A stretch of 64,000 nt of DNA, taken from contig NZ_MAQX01000001.1 in assembly GCF_001682865.1 (NCBI RefSeq), forward strand, positions 1,121,290 through 1,185,289, given 5' to 3'. This stretch comes from Bacillus sp. FJAT-26390 (GTDB taxonomy: Bacteria; Bacillota; Bacilli; Paenibacillales; Paenibacillaceae). Positions 42,235-51,607 of the stretch are shown here, one piece after another; position 1 is the first letter of the stretch, and every line of letters starts with the position of its first letter. Position numbers and translations under genes: made by a program. The notes under the pieces are model-generated. The model ran no database searches. It was not told the origin of the DNA and saw only the letters and a list, made by a program, of their open reading frames with translations.

Positions 42235-43170
42235 AGTATGTAAATTTAAAGGAATTTTACTGGAAATGTTATTCATGGCATTTCTGAGCTGTTTATTATC
42301 GATATGCGTATAGATTTGCGTGGTTTCGATGCTAGCATGGCCGAGCAGCTCCTGCAGCGTTCGAATATCCGTGCCGCTGCGGATTTGCATCGTCGCGAAG
42401 GAATGGCGAAGCTTGTGGCTGGATAGTCTTTTATCCGCTAGCGCAGGCATCGTTTCTTTCAATAGCTTAATCGTATCGTCCGCAACGGTTTGAATCATGC
42501 GAATAGACAGCCTGCGCCCAAACTGCGACACAAAAAACGGCTGCTCCTTGCCCTGCTTCGAATCCTTCCGTTCGGATAACGCGCCATTCATAACATTTTG
42601 CAGCGCATCCGGCAAAGGAATGACACGCCACTTGCGCCCTTTTCCCAAAATATGAATCGAGCCATCCTGCCGGTAATCCTGGACGTTCATCCGATGCACT
42701 TCCCCAACGCGAAGTCCGGCATAAGACATCAATAGGACGATAGCCACATTTCGGATGTAATATTTCCCCTTGATCGAGTGGAGCAGCGCCTCGAGTTCAT
42801 TTTCCTCCAAATAGACCGGAATCCGATTTTTCTCCTGCTTGGACTTGGCAATTAATGAGGCGGGGTTCCCCTCCATATGCTCCATCTCATTCATCGCTTT
42901 AAAAAAAGACCGCAAGGACGACAGCTTACGGTTACGAGCCTCATCCCCTGCTCCCTTCTCCCTGCATACAGCCATGTAACGCATAATATCCATTTTTGTA
43001 ATTCTCTTCATTTCTGCCGGATAGATCGTCTGAAGAAAATCACTTACGTCACTTATGTAAGCTTGATGCGTTGACTTGGTCATTCCTTTATTTTTCATCC
43101 ATATGGAAAAAAGCTCGATTTCGATTCCGTAGCTATCCGTTACCTCATGTTGTCTCTTTCGCAAGGCCAA
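42229..43170 (-). CDS. Tyrosine recombinase/phage-type integrase
   Basis: 313 residues. The N-terminal SAM-like core-binding domain (ELFSIWMKNKGMTKSTHQAYISDVSDFLQTI) precedes the catalytic domain. The catalytic residues are Arg in SYAGLRVGEV, Lys in LGKGRKWR, HxxR in SSHKLRHSFAT, His in LLGHASIETTQIYTH and Tyr in the same stretch. The size and layout fit XerC/D-like or small integrative-element integrases. The C-terminal ~20 residues (PLNLHTR) run into the dif-like repeat at 42207. No other mobile-element genes adjoin it. Confidence 0.88.
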   Translation of the reverse strand: MALRKRQHEVTDSYGIEIELFSIWMKNKGMTKSTHQAYISDVSDFLQTIYPAEMKRITKMDIMRYMAVCREKGAGDEARNRKLSSLRSFFKAMNEMEHMEGNPASLIAKSKQEKNRIPVYLEENELEALLHSIKGKYYIRNVAIVLLMSYAGLRVGEVHRMNVQDYRQDGSIHILGKGRKWRVIPLPDALQNVMNGALSERKDSKQGKEQPFFVSQFGRRLSIRMIQTVADDTIKLLKETMPALADKRLSSHKLRHSFATMQIRSGTDIRTLQELLGHASIETTQIYTHIDNKQLRNAMNNISSKIPLNLHTR

Positions 43171-43251
43171 TCCCCCATAAAAAACGATTCTATGTACTCT
43201 ATTTAAGTGATCACTACTCTACTATGATAGCTGAAAAGTCCATATAAATGC

Positions 43252-43288
43252 AAACTGCGTGAAATATGTATTTCACGCAGTTTTTTTT
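43252..43288 (+). terminator. Hairpin with T tract between integrase and ger operon
   Basis: CTGCGTGAAATA and TATTTCACGCAG form a perfect stem; the T run follows on the plus strand, so it would stop transcription reading rightward. Confidence 0.7.
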
Positions 43289-43324
43289 ATCTGAAATTAT
43301 CGCTTTTTCCCGCTAAAATAGCGC

Positions 43325-44539
43325 TTAATGCCCCTGTTTCGCACCTGATTCGGTTACGGATAGTTTTACGCTATAGGTAATGGGAATTTTGCTAAACTCC
43401 TCGTCCCAATCCTCCTTAACTTTACGCCATTGCTTAGGATGCTCTATGCTCAGACGGTTTCCGAAGCCAACAACGTCCGCCTTATATTCTTTTTGGATTT
43501 TATTTAATCCCAGCTTAATTTGCCTTCTAACTACCTTCTCTGCCGACTCTTCCACTCGCCTCTTAAATTCATCATTAATCTCTTCCTTTGAAAGCAGCCA
43601 TTCTTCAATTAAGCGGCCGGTTGATTCTATCTCAACGTGAAAGCTAATTTTTCCGTTATTGACATGGGACATAATTTTGCTTTTCATCGTAATTAACTCA
43701 TACGTCATGATCTGTTTCGTATCGGGATCATAACTTTTTACTGCCCCGCCCTTTCCTTTGCCGGTTAGCCATGTAATGCCGAGCAATTCCTCTTCCGATA
43801 ATCGCCCTCTAAACTTTTGCGTTTTGCCTTTTATGACGGCTGCTCCCGAGAACTTCACTTCACCGTCTGACGCTAAGACATTTTGCAGCAGATAACTGGA
43901 TTTCGCGTTCATTTTGCCTTCAAGCTTAATGAGGGACACAGGAGGTATGATTTTTAACGTACGATAGCGATTGTCAACCATACCCAAAATGCGAAAGGAA
44001 GGAATAATGGCATTCCCTTTTGCCTCCAGCACTTTCCTAGCTGAACCGCTGCTCATGACCACAAGGCTGTTGGGCCTTATATCATTATCCCGCAGCATGA
44101 AGCTTAGAAGATTGCTCATATCGTATCGTCGCGATAATGACTCGTTTATGACAATCAACTTCAGATGATGGCCGACTACCGGCCTCTCCAAACGTACCGC
44201 AAATTCTCGGATCATTTCAAAAAGCGAATCGCCAGTCTCCGACACGTTCAAATAAGGCTTAGCATTTGAATCGCTTTTTGTATCGCCGCTTTTCGCTTCC
44301 GATTGCTTATCTACAATTTGCAGCGTATAAGTGATTAAATCTTTTTTTCGATAGCCTGAGCCGAGCTTATCCATTTTCCGTTCAATTGCTGTTTCGTTGG
44401 CAACATCAAGCGCCATGCCTACATAAATACTCAAATCCTCGATCTCATCCTTGCTCCAGCAGCCGGTCTGAACGAGCAGCACAAACACGCATAGGCATGC
44501 TAGTAACCACCGGATACGGCTAATGCGGCTATCATCCAT
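43325..44539 (-). CDS. Spore germination receptor C subunit, Ger(x)C lipoprotein
   Basis: 404 residues. A lipoprotein signal ends in VLLVQTGC. The Ger(x)C domain follows (EIEDLSIYVGMALDVANE, GHHLKLIVINESLSR, LGITWLTGKGKGGAV) and ends ADVVGFGNRLSIEHPKQW. An ATG at 44563 is rejected: AAAAGGAG is 9 bases before ATG 44539, which overlaps the GerAB stop (TAATG). Located at the outer face of the spore inner membrane, it forms the germinant receptor with subunits A and B. Confidence 0.92.
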   Translation of the reverse strand: MDDSRISRIRWLLACLCVFVLLVQTGCWSKDEIEDLSIYVGMALDVANETAIERKMDKLGSGYRKKDLITYTLQIVDKQSEAKSGDTKSDSNAKPYLNVSETGDSLFEMIREFAVRLERPVVGHHLKLIVINESLSRRYDMSNLLSFMLRDNDIRPNSLVVMSSGSARKVLEAKGNAIIPSFRILGMVDNRYRTLKIIPPVSLIKLEGKMNAKSSYLLQNVLASDGEVKFSGAAVIKGKTQKFRGRLSEEELLGITWLTGKGKGGAVKSYDPDTKQIMTYELITMKSKIMSHVNNGKISFHVEIESTGRLIEEWLLSKEEINDEFKRRVEESAEKVVRRQIKLGLNKIQKEYKADVVGFGNRLSIEHPKQWRKVKEDWDEEFSKIPITYSVKLSVTESGAKQGH

Positions 44540-45633
44540 TATGATTTGCTCCTTTTCTTCCATTTGGTCAGCATTAACAGCAGAATCGGAATCGGAACGA
44601 ACAAATAAAAGGCCGACATGCCAAGCATGTCACCAAACGAGAACAGAAGATTTATATTTTTTGGAAGCGTTGAAATGATAAATACGACCGGAAGCAGCGC
44701 ATACAGGCATTTATGAATATTGACTTTGAATATTTGAGACAGCCCTAGCCCAGCTGCATAATAGGTAATCGTAAAGGTCGAATAAATTTGCATGATCCAT
44801 ATTACAAGCAATAAGGATTCGAACCGTTCAAAAATTAAGCCAGACAGTTCAAAGCTGCGGACAAGATCCAAAGTAGGCCACGTCCTCGTAACTACACCTT
44901 CTACGGATATGCCGCCAATGACAATAACGACCGTAATTAAATAAATAAAAAAAGGAATGGCTATTCCATAAGCTACGGCTTTGACCGATTTTTCTGGATT
45001 GCTCATAAAAGCCGTTAATACCAAGATGATTTCCACGCCGAGGAAGGACAATGCCGTTGTTTTGACTCCTGCTAATACAGGCATAATGCCTTCCGCTAAT
45101 ACAGGCCGAAGATTATCCAATTCGAATATCCTTAACGACATTAACATAACGAGCATATAGATGACGATCGTGATAGGCAAGATTACCTCGAATAATCTGA
45201 CGATCGGATTAATGCCGGATGTCATCAAATATAAGCTCACCCACATAAACACCATGACAATAACCCATGAAGGCGTGCCCTCTAGCAAAAATAAGACGGT
45301 TACTTCAGATAAAGCACGAACCTGATAAGACGCTGTCATAAAAAAATAGATGACAAACGATAGGCCGATGAGGCCGCCGATCCATTTGCCAAGAAGCTGC
45401 TGATTAAATTGAAACACCGTTTGGCCAACATGCAATTTTGATAAAATAGCCATAATTATGCCCGCAGCAAGCGCGATTAAGCCGCCAATGATAACGGATA
45501 ACCATACGTCAGGCGTTCCCACCTGCGCCGCGGATGCCCTGGGCAAGGTAAGAATTCCTGAACCTAGCATAAAGTTCGAGATGATAACAGCCGTTTGGAT
45601 GGTCGTGATACGATCCTTGGAGCTATTTTTCAT
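44539..45633 (-). CDS. Spore germination receptor B subunit (GerAB-type permease)
   Basis: 364 residues with ten membrane helices, amino-acid permease fold. ISNFMLGSGILTLPRA is helix one with the unwound GSG-like turn for ligand binding. It is the subunit that recognises the germinant. It starts behind GAAGAAGGA 25 bases after GerAA, and is followed by the C subunit with a one-base overlap. Confidence 0.93.
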   Translation of the reverse strand: MKNSSKDRITTIQTAVIISNFMLGSGILTLPRASAAQVGTPDVWLSVIIGGLIALAAGIIMAILSKLHVGQTVFQFNQQLLGKWIGGLIGLSFVIYFFMTASYQVRALSEVTVLFLLEGTPSWVIVMVFMWVSLYLMTSGINPIVRLFEVILPITIVIYMLVMLMSLRIFELDNLRPVLAEGIMPVLAGVKTTALSFLGVEIILVLTAFMSNPEKSVKAVAYGIAIPFFIYLITVVIVIGGISVEGVVTRTWPTLDLVRSFELSGLIFERFESLLLVIWIMQIYSTFTITYYAAGLGLSQIFKVNIHKCLYALLPVVFIISTLPKNINLLFSFGDMLGMSAFYLFVPIPILLLMLTKWKKRSKS

Positions 45634-45658
45634 GGGAATCCTTCTTCCAGCTCAAAAT

Positions 45659-47110
45659 TCATTTTTTTTGCCGCTTAACATCTTTTGTTTGCATCATTTC
45701 CGGCCTATTCTTCATCATGAAGATGGGCGACCGAATAAATAAGTCCTTCCAATCGCTAATGCGATAAGGAACAACCGGAGATGCATAAGGGACGCCAAAG
45801 CTTTTTAGCTTGACGATATGCGCGCATAGCAGCAGGAAAAACAGCACTACGCCATACATGCCAAACGCTGCAGCGCAGAACATCGCTACGAAGCGCAGCA
45901 TCCGGAGTGCAATTCCAGCATTATATTGAGGGATGGCAAAGGAAGAAATCGCGGTAACCGCCACCACAATAACAAGGATGGGGCTTACGATACCTGCTTG
46001 CACAGCCGCTTCTCCAATGATCAAGCCTCCAACGATACCCATTGCAGGACCGATTGGCTTGGGCAGCCTTAGTCCTGCTTCCCTTAATATTTCAATGGCA
46101 ACCTCCATAATCAATGCCTCAATAAGCGAAGAGAATGGAACGCCAACCCTAGCGCCTATTATTGTAATCGCAAGCTTGGTCGGAATTAAGCCAGGATGAT
46201 ACGAAATAAAAGAGATGTACATAGCGGGCGCCAACAAGGCTACCAAAGCAGCAACAAACCGCAATATTCTAAGCAATGAACCAACCATCCAGCGCTCATA
46301 ATAATCCTCTGGCGATTGCAGCAGCATGCTGAAAGTAACCGGAGCAATCAAAGCGAAAGGCGTGCCATCAAGCAAGATCGCAACTCGTCCCTCCATCAAA
46401 GCGCCTATGACACGGTCCGGTCTTTCCGTGCTCTGAACTTGCGGGAACGGGCTCAAAAAGTCATCTTCAATCAGCTGCTCGACATATCCCGATTCCGGTA
46501 AATTGTCTATTTCGATTTTACTCACTCTGCGTTGCACTTCTTCAACTAATTCAGGATCGGCTATATCTTTTATGTAAGCGATAATCAGCTCTTTTTTGGC
46601 CCGTGTACCAACCTGCATGCTCAGGAACGCCATGCTGTCGTTTTCGCCATGCCTTCGCAGCAGTGCCGTGTTATCCGATAGGTTCTCATTAAAACCAGCC
46701 CTAGGACCTCGAACAAGCGCCTCTGAGATCGGCTCTTCGATGCTTCTGGATTTGCTGTTAAGCGTAGCCGTCAAAATAACTTCCGGAATACCCGCGATGA
46801 CAAGTGCTGTAAATCCCGTTAACACTTTCGGAATCAGCTCTTCCGCAGTATCCACTTCCGAAATTTGGCTCACCGACAATACTTGATTGACTACAAACGA
46901 TTTGGTAATAACAACGTCTTGATCCCGTAAAGACATTAATGCTCTTAAAATATGCTGATCAATTAAGTCACGGTCTGTCAAACAATTCGCAAATATAATG
47001 GCAGCCGGAACAGCTGCCTTGCCGATTGAAAACTCCCGGATCGTGACATCCGAATGATAAACGAGCTGCTCGCGAATCTCAGCAAGATTCTCATAAAAAT
47101 TTTCATTCAT
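45659..47110 (-). CDS. Spore germination receptor A subunit (GerAA type)
   Basis: 483 residues. The soluble N-terminal domains run to ~residue 240 ([43 protein letters not shown]), then five or six membrane helices ([51 protein letters not shown]). GTG 47119 is rejected in favour of ATG 47110, ~11 bases after AAAGGA. It overlaps the end of a 45-residue membrane protein gene that opens the operon. Confidence 0.93.
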   Translation of the reverse strand: MNENFYENLAEIREQLVYHSDVTIREFSIGKAAVPAAIIFANCLTDRDLIDQHILRALMSLRDQDVVITKSFVVNQVLSVSQISEVDTAEELIPKVLTGFTALVIAGIPEVILTATLNSKSRSIEEPISEALVRGPRAGFNENLSDNTALLRRHGENDSMAFLSMQVGTRAKKELIIAYIKDIADPELVEEVQRRVSKIEIDNLPESGYVEQLIEDDFLSPFPQVQSTERPDRVIGALMEGRVAILLDGTPFALIAPVTFSMLLQSPEDYYERWMVGSLLRILRFVAALVALLAPAMYISFISYHPGLIPTKLAITIIGARVGVPFSSLIEALIMEVAIEILREAGLRLPKPIGPAMGIVGGLIIGEAAVQAGIVSPILVIVVAVTAISSFAIPQYNAGIALRMLRFVAMFCAAAFGMYGVVLFFLLLCAHIVKLKSFGVPYASPVVPYRISDWKDLFIRSPIFMMKNRPEMMQTKDVKRQKK

Positions 47111-47240
47111 TCGATTCACTGTCCTTTAATCCCCGAATCTGCTTAAAAATAAAGGAAATGATAATAGGAATGACGAGGGTGACGAGTGCTTGTAAGTATA
47201 CCGTCCACTCAGGAATGTTCAATTGTTCGGCTAAAGACAT
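47103..47240 (-). CDS. 45-residue membrane protein at the head of the ger operon
   Basis: ATG 47240 lies 10 bases after GGGGGA. The product begins [20 protein letters not shown], continues as one helix of ~20 hydrophobic residues ([13 protein letters not shown]) and ends [13 protein letters not shown]. Its stop overlaps the start region of gerAA, which implies translational coupling. Small D-subunit proteins occur with some Bacillus ger operons; whether this is a homologue cannot be told from sequence alone. Confidence 0.75.
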   Translation of the reverse strand: MSLAEQLNIPEWTVYLQALVTLVIPIIISFIFKQIRGLKDSESNE

Positions 47241-47332
47241 AAAAGAGCTTTCCCCCTTGTGAACATTTGTCGAATAATCAATATTTTTGCCGTAATGCGC
47301 AGGTTATAAACTAAGGAGCGATTGAATAAGCG

Positions 47333-47367
47333 AAAAAAAAAAGGAGAAGGGATTATCCCTTCTCCTT
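47333..47367 (-). terminator. Intrinsic terminator of the helicase gene
   Basis: AAGGAGAAGGGA (47341-47352) and TCCCTTCTCCTT (47356-47367) form a perfect stem, with a run of T on the minus strand. Confidence 0.9.
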
Positions 47368-47379
47368 AACTAGCCTCTA

Positions 47380-49320
47380 TTAACAGCTAAGCGCAACACC
47401 TTTGGGCAGCACGCTCTCTACTTGTCCACGAACATAATGGTCATTCATTTTTTCGCCGAAAATAACGATATTGCCGCTATCCTCTCTCTTCCGAATCAAG
47501 CGACCGATCCCCTGTCTGAGGCGAAGCAGCATATAAGGCATATCCACCTGTTCAAACGGCGATTCCGCATCGCTTCGCCTAGCCGCGAATAACGGGTCGT
47601 TTGGAGGAAAAGGAAGCTCCCACACGATAACTTGCGAGAGGGATGGCCCTGGAATGTCTAAGCCCTCCCATAAGGTTACTGCGCACAAAATACTTTCTTC
47701 CTCGTTTTGGAACTGTTCAATGAGGAAGCTGATCTCGCTTGAGCCTTCGTAGAGGAAGTTATAAGCTGCGTAATCGGCATGCTTATCCGCTTCTAGCTTG
47801 AACTGCTCTAATTGCTCCATGGACGGGAATAAAATAAGCGTTCTCCCGCCTGACTGCTTAAGCAGCTTGAAGGCTTCGTCCACCTTATCATTTAACCCCA
47901 TTAAATGTATGTTTTCGGGAATGGACACCGTCATTTGCTCCTCATAGTCATAAGGAGACGGTACGGAGAAAGACAAAGCGCTTTCCATTCCCAAAATGTC
48001 CATCATGTAATTAAACGAACCGTTAACCGATAGCGTCGCGGATGAAAATACGATTGGCATTTTACGCGAGAATACCTGCTCCTTGAGCACTTCCTTCACC
48101 CATTTTGGCATGATGACAAGGGAGGTGCCTTCCTTATCCTGCGATACCCAGCTAATCGGCTTGTCCTCTTTCTTGAACAAGGAAAGCGCGAATTGAATCA
48201 TTTCCAAATGCTCTTCTACAATTTTGAGCTGATACGTATCAATCGTATACAAGCCGCTCTCAAATACGAGCTCTTCCTCAATGACCGAAAGCGTATCCTG
48301 CAAACGATTGATTTCGCGAATGAGCTCAGGGCTCCAAATGATCTCCTTGCGGTCCGATGCGGGAACCTTTTGGCTGTGCTTATTCATCATTTTGAATAGA
48401 TGCTCGCTCTGGGTAATGGCATCCTCAACGGCAACCGCCAGCGACTCACGAATTTCCTCTTGCAGCAGTCGCGTCACGATTCCTTCAAAGACAGCGTGAT
48501 TTAGCTTATAGGTTAATGCTTGCTGCGCGGCAGTCTCAAGCAAATGCCCTTCATCAAATACGACCGAGCTGTGCTCTGGCAGCAAAGGAAGCTGACCTTC
48601 GCGCTTTCTTGCTTCATAGGTCCATACATGCTCCATATAAAAATCATGCGAGCAAATGATAACATCTGCCGCTTTGCGATAATGGTCGCGTGATAACGTC
48701 TGGCCACAGCGATGTCTGACATCGCACACTAAGCAGTCTTGGAATACATCCCAGCCCAGCTCGTTCCACTGCTCGTCACTAAGGCTTGGATAATCCTTGC
48801 GATTGCCGTAAGGGTGGAAGCTCTGCATCGAATCCGGCTTGTGCACGAAGCTTGGAAGCTCGCGATAGATGCTGTCGAACAGCTCCGCATGATCCTGTCC
48901 GGTTCTCGCGTCATCCAGCTTGTTCAAGCAAATATACTGATCCGCTGACTTTCCGAGTCTCGCGTCAATCGTCAAATCCAAGTAGCGTGCAAGCTTCGCA
49001 ATATCCCCTTCGGGTTTTACAAGCTGCTCGATTAACGATTCATCCGCACAGGCAATAATGGCGGGTTTTCTCGTATAACGCGCATAGCTGATTGCATAAA
49101 GCAAATAAACAAAGGTTTTGCCCGTGCCGACTCCCGCTTCCGCGAAGATCGTTTGTTTATCGGCATAAGCGCGTTCCAATTGAAAGGCCATATAAATTTG
49201 TTCATCTCTAATTTCAAAGCCGGCCTCAGGCAGCTTCTCATAAAAAACATCGGCAATCCAATCGCTTGCCTGCTGGATAAAAGGGTGTTTCGGGTCAAAA
49301 TCAAACGGATACTTATTCAC
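47380..49320 (-). CDS. DinG/XPD-type ATP-dependent DNA helicase
   Basis: 646 residues. Walker A is AGVGTGKTF, the DEAD-like box is VVFDEGHLLE, and motif VI is RLRQGIGRLIRKRED. Four Cys (in YICLNK, QDCLVCD and RHRCGQT) lie between Walker A and the DEGH box, the position of the [4Fe-4S] cluster of XPD and DinG. A frame to 49368 exists, but GGAGG is 10 bases before GTG 49320. It unwinds 5'-tailed DNA and probably serves repair of R-loops or replication damage. Confidence 0.88.
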   Translation of the reverse strand: MNKYPFDFDPKHPFIQQASDWIADVFYEKLPEAGFEIRDEQIYMAFQLERAYADKQTIFAEAGVGTGKTFVYLLYAISYARYTRKPAIIACADESLIEQLVKPEGDIAKLARYLDLTIDARLGKSADQYICLNKLDDARTGQDHAELFDSIYRELPSFVHKPDSMQSFHPYGNRKDYPSLSDEQWNELGWDVFQDCLVCDVRHRCGQTLSRDHYRKAADVIICSHDFYMEHVWTYEARKREGQLPLLPEHSSVVFDEGHLLETAAQQALTYKLNHAVFEGIVTRLLQEEIRESLAVAVEDAITQSEHLFKMMNKHSQKVPASDRKEIIWSPELIREINRLQDTLSVIEEELVFESGLYTIDTYQLKIVEEHLEMIQFALSLFKKEDKPISWVSQDKEGTSLVIMPKWVKEVLKEQVFSRKMPIVFSSATLSVNGSFNYMMDILGMESALSFSVPSPYDYEEQMTVSIPENIHLMGLNDKVDEAFKLLKQSGGRTLILFPSMEQLEQFKLEADKHADYAAYNFLYEGSSEISFLIEQFQNEEESILCAVTLWEGLDIPGPSLSQVIVWELPFPPNDPLFAARRSDAESPFEQVDMPYMLLRLRQGIGRLIRKREDSGNIVIFGEKMNDHYVRGQVESVLPKGVALSC

Positions 49321-49351
49321 GGGTAGCTTGCCTCCATATAGTAGGCACAAA

Positions 49352-49375
49352 CGGCTGCGTGCAAGCACGCAGCCG
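49352..49375. terminator. Perfect 11-bp hairpin
   Basis: CGGCTGCGTGC (49352-49362) and GCACGCAGCCG (49365-49375) with a 2-base loop. On the minus strand TTTGTG follows, so it may end the glycosyltransferase transcript. Confidence 0.55.
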
Positions 49376-49460
49376 ACTGTGAAATCTCCTGTACTAATCG
49401 CACACTCAAATATATCACTAGAATGTGTACTTAGTCAAAGGTAATAGTCATTATTGCCTA

Positions 49461-51053
49461 CTATTCGATCCATTTCACGAGGTTTGGGCTCTCATCCAGT
49501 ATCGATTCGTACTGTTCTCTCCACCCGTATATGGCATTCGGATCAAGCTGTTTGTATCGCTCATACTTATGCAGGCGATCCTGCTCCCTCGCCCATCCCA
49601 AATGCTTGACGCGCAGATCCGATGTCTTATGCTCCAAAGAATAGATGTTCTGAGGAAATCTGCCGCAATGCTGCGGTGTTTGCTTCCACTCATACGGATA
49701 GCCCTCGACATAATTGAGCAGAAACGGGCGGTATACGGCATGCGCATTCCAAAAGTTGTCCTCGCGGTAATGATCCTCCGACCAGAAGTCATAGAGACGG
49801 AACATATAGGCGTAGGTATTGGGTTCATTTAACAAAATGGGCAGCGCAAGTTTAAATTTATCCTCGAAATATTCGTCAGCGTCCATATTGAGAATCCACT
49901 GCGGACGAAGCCGGATCGTTTCTTCCCATTGCTGCGTTCGCAGCTTTACCTCGTTATGAAATTGTGAGCTTTCGTTTTTAATATAGGTCAATGGAATACC
50001 TGCTAAATACTCATGGACGATATCTCCGGTATGATCGGTGCTTCCGTCGTCAATAATGACGGCATGGTCAATATACTCCCGATGATGCGCAAGCACCTCC
50101 TTCAAGAAGCGATCGCCTTCATTTTTGACAATCATCGACAACGTTAGCTTAGGTCCGGCTTCTGGCACGATAATCATTGGTCCGGCTGCTGGCGAGGCGA
50201 CGTCTTTAACCTGAGCAGCTTCATTTGTCGCTACATTTGCCCTTTCATCCGTCGATTCCATAAAAAGCTTGGCGCGAACTAGATCTGATTCCCGGTAAAT
50301 ATGAAAGGCCGGATGCCTCGTGTCCACATGGAGGCCAATGCCAAGCGCAGCAGCACGCACGCAAAAATGCCGGTCTTCACCCCACAGCGATAGATTCGGA
50401 ATCATGCGGAACGATATCGGCTGATCAATCGCTTTTTGATCAATATACGTACAAGCGCCGAGTCCGCCTACCTCATACACGCCAGGAATTCTAAGCTTCA
50501 TCACAAAGCGGACAGCCGCTTCCGCTCCATCGCCTGCATTCATCGTTCCGTCTGATTGAAAAGGCCAATACGTGTCCTTCAGCCAAACCTGCGGAAGCTC
50601 CATCGTGCCCGGCTGCCACTGGGTCCAAAAAATCGCGCAAATAATCTCTTTTTCCGATGATATGAGCGATTCCAGCGTACCTCTCTGCAGGATCACATCG
50701 GAATCAATAAGAAACAGACCATCATACCGCTTCTCTCTGGCTGTAGCGATGATATGGTCCTTCCAGCCGGCTATTTTATCAATCAGATCATTGCTCCAGT
50801 AGTGGGTAAACTCATCCCGTGCATAAGGGGTGATCGAATCGCTTCTCTCTATTATCGTTTGGCTTCCGGCTGATTCTTGCTGCTTCGTTATAAATTCATT
50901 TAATAGCTGTGAAGACAGCTCGTCATCGTTGTCATCAATAAAATAATAATCCACTGCAAAAGAGCTTTTGGCAAGCCGCTCCAGCGAGGCGAGAAAATAT
51001 CGCAATACGGACGGCTTTTGGCGAATAGGGCTTCCTATAAGTATTCGCTTCAA
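49461..51053 (-). CDS. Glycosyltransferase with two GT-A-like modules
   Basis: 530 residues. Module one (residues ~1-290) opens KRILIGSPIRQKPSVLRYFLASLERL and has FLIDSDVIL, a DxD-like site; it resembles Anp1/Pmn-type glycosyltransferases. Module two (~310-480) is a GT2 domain: LTLSMIVKNEGDRFLKEVLAHHREYIDHAVIIDDGSTDHT and WILNMDADEYFED. The gene ends in a charged tail. No signal peptide; cytosolic. It probably decorates a spore or cell-surface polymer. AAGGAGG precedes its ATG. Confidence 0.85.
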   Translation of the reverse strand: MKRILIGSPIRQKPSVLRYFLASLERLAKSSFAVDYYFIDDNDDELSSQLLNEFITKQQESAGSQTIIERSDSITPYARDEFTHYWSNDLIDKIAGWKDHIIATAREKRYDGLFLIDSDVILQRGTLESLISSEKEIICAIFWTQWQPGTMELPQVWLKDTYWPFQSDGTMNAGDGAEAAVRFVMKLRIPGVYEVGGLGACTYIDQKAIDQPISFRMIPNLSLWGEDRHFCVRAAALGIGLHVDTRHPAFHIYRESDLVRAKLFMESTDERANVATNEAAQVKDVASPAAGPMIIVPEAGPKLTLSMIVKNEGDRFLKEVLAHHREYIDHAVIIDDGSTDHTGDIVHEYLAGIPLTYIKNESSQFHNEVKLRTQQWEETIRLRPQWILNMDADEYFEDKFKLALPILLNEPNTYAYMFRLYDFWSEDHYREDNFWNAHAVYRPFLLNYVEGYPYEWKQTPQHCGRFPQNIYSLEHKTSDLRVKHLGWAREQDRLHKYERYKQLDPNAIYGWREQYESILDESPNLVKWIE

Positions 51054-51158
51054 CGATATGCCTCCTTTATTCCAAGGGAAATACGTTAGGAATGTTAATC
51101 CATATGAGTCATATGCATCTATTATGCGGTCTCGCGCAATTTTGTTTAGAACGGAGGC

Positions 51159-51482
51159 TTGGACGCCATCGCAGCTATCAAGGAATGGGATTTAAAATCA
51201 TTGCTTTGGGGGCTTTTATTTCTATGTTTTGCCGACGCTGCGTTTACGGATATCGGACTTCGGCTTCATTTGATCGAGGAGCTTAATCCGCTCGTAAAAA
51301 AGCTTTATGAATGGAATTTGGCCGGCTATTATGCGATGAAGCTGCTGCTCCCTGTTCTGCTTATTCTCATTTATTACCGCATGAAAAACCGTCTTTGGAT
51401 TAATCCCTGCATTCTTGTCACGGTACTGCTCTACTTCATCGTAAACCTGTATCATCTCATTTGGATTTCTTATATTGCTTAG
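51159..51482 (+). CDS. DUF5658 membrane protein
   Basis: 107 residues with three hydrophobic helices. The signature FADAAFTDIGLRLHLIEELNPLVKKLYEW matches DUF5658 (acidic ADxxxTDIGLxxxxIxExNP core). Function unknown. The chosen TTG start lies after GGAGG at a short distance; no better start exists. The gene is divergent from the glycosyltransferase. Confidence 0.72.
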   Translation: MDAIAAIKEWDLKSLLWGLLFLCFADAAFTDIGLRLHLIEELNPLVKKLYEWNLAGYYAMKLLLPVLLILIYYRMKNRLWINPCILVTVLLYFIVNLYHLIWISYIA

Positions 51483-51607
51483 CGTAAAGAAGCGCAGCTC
51501 TACTTCCGTGGAGAGGATTCTCTTTACCTCTTATTAGGCTGTTGTATAATAGCTATTATAGGTTAACAGCATTTCTCATTTATTCATGGAAGCTAAAGGA
51601 GTTTATC

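Noticed and set aside
42229-43170. Integrase as sign of a prophage
   Set aside because: No phage structural, lysis or replication genes adjoin it.
51483-51607. Fluoride riboswitch upstream of the CLC gene
   Set aside because: The conserved crcB-motif strings were not found.
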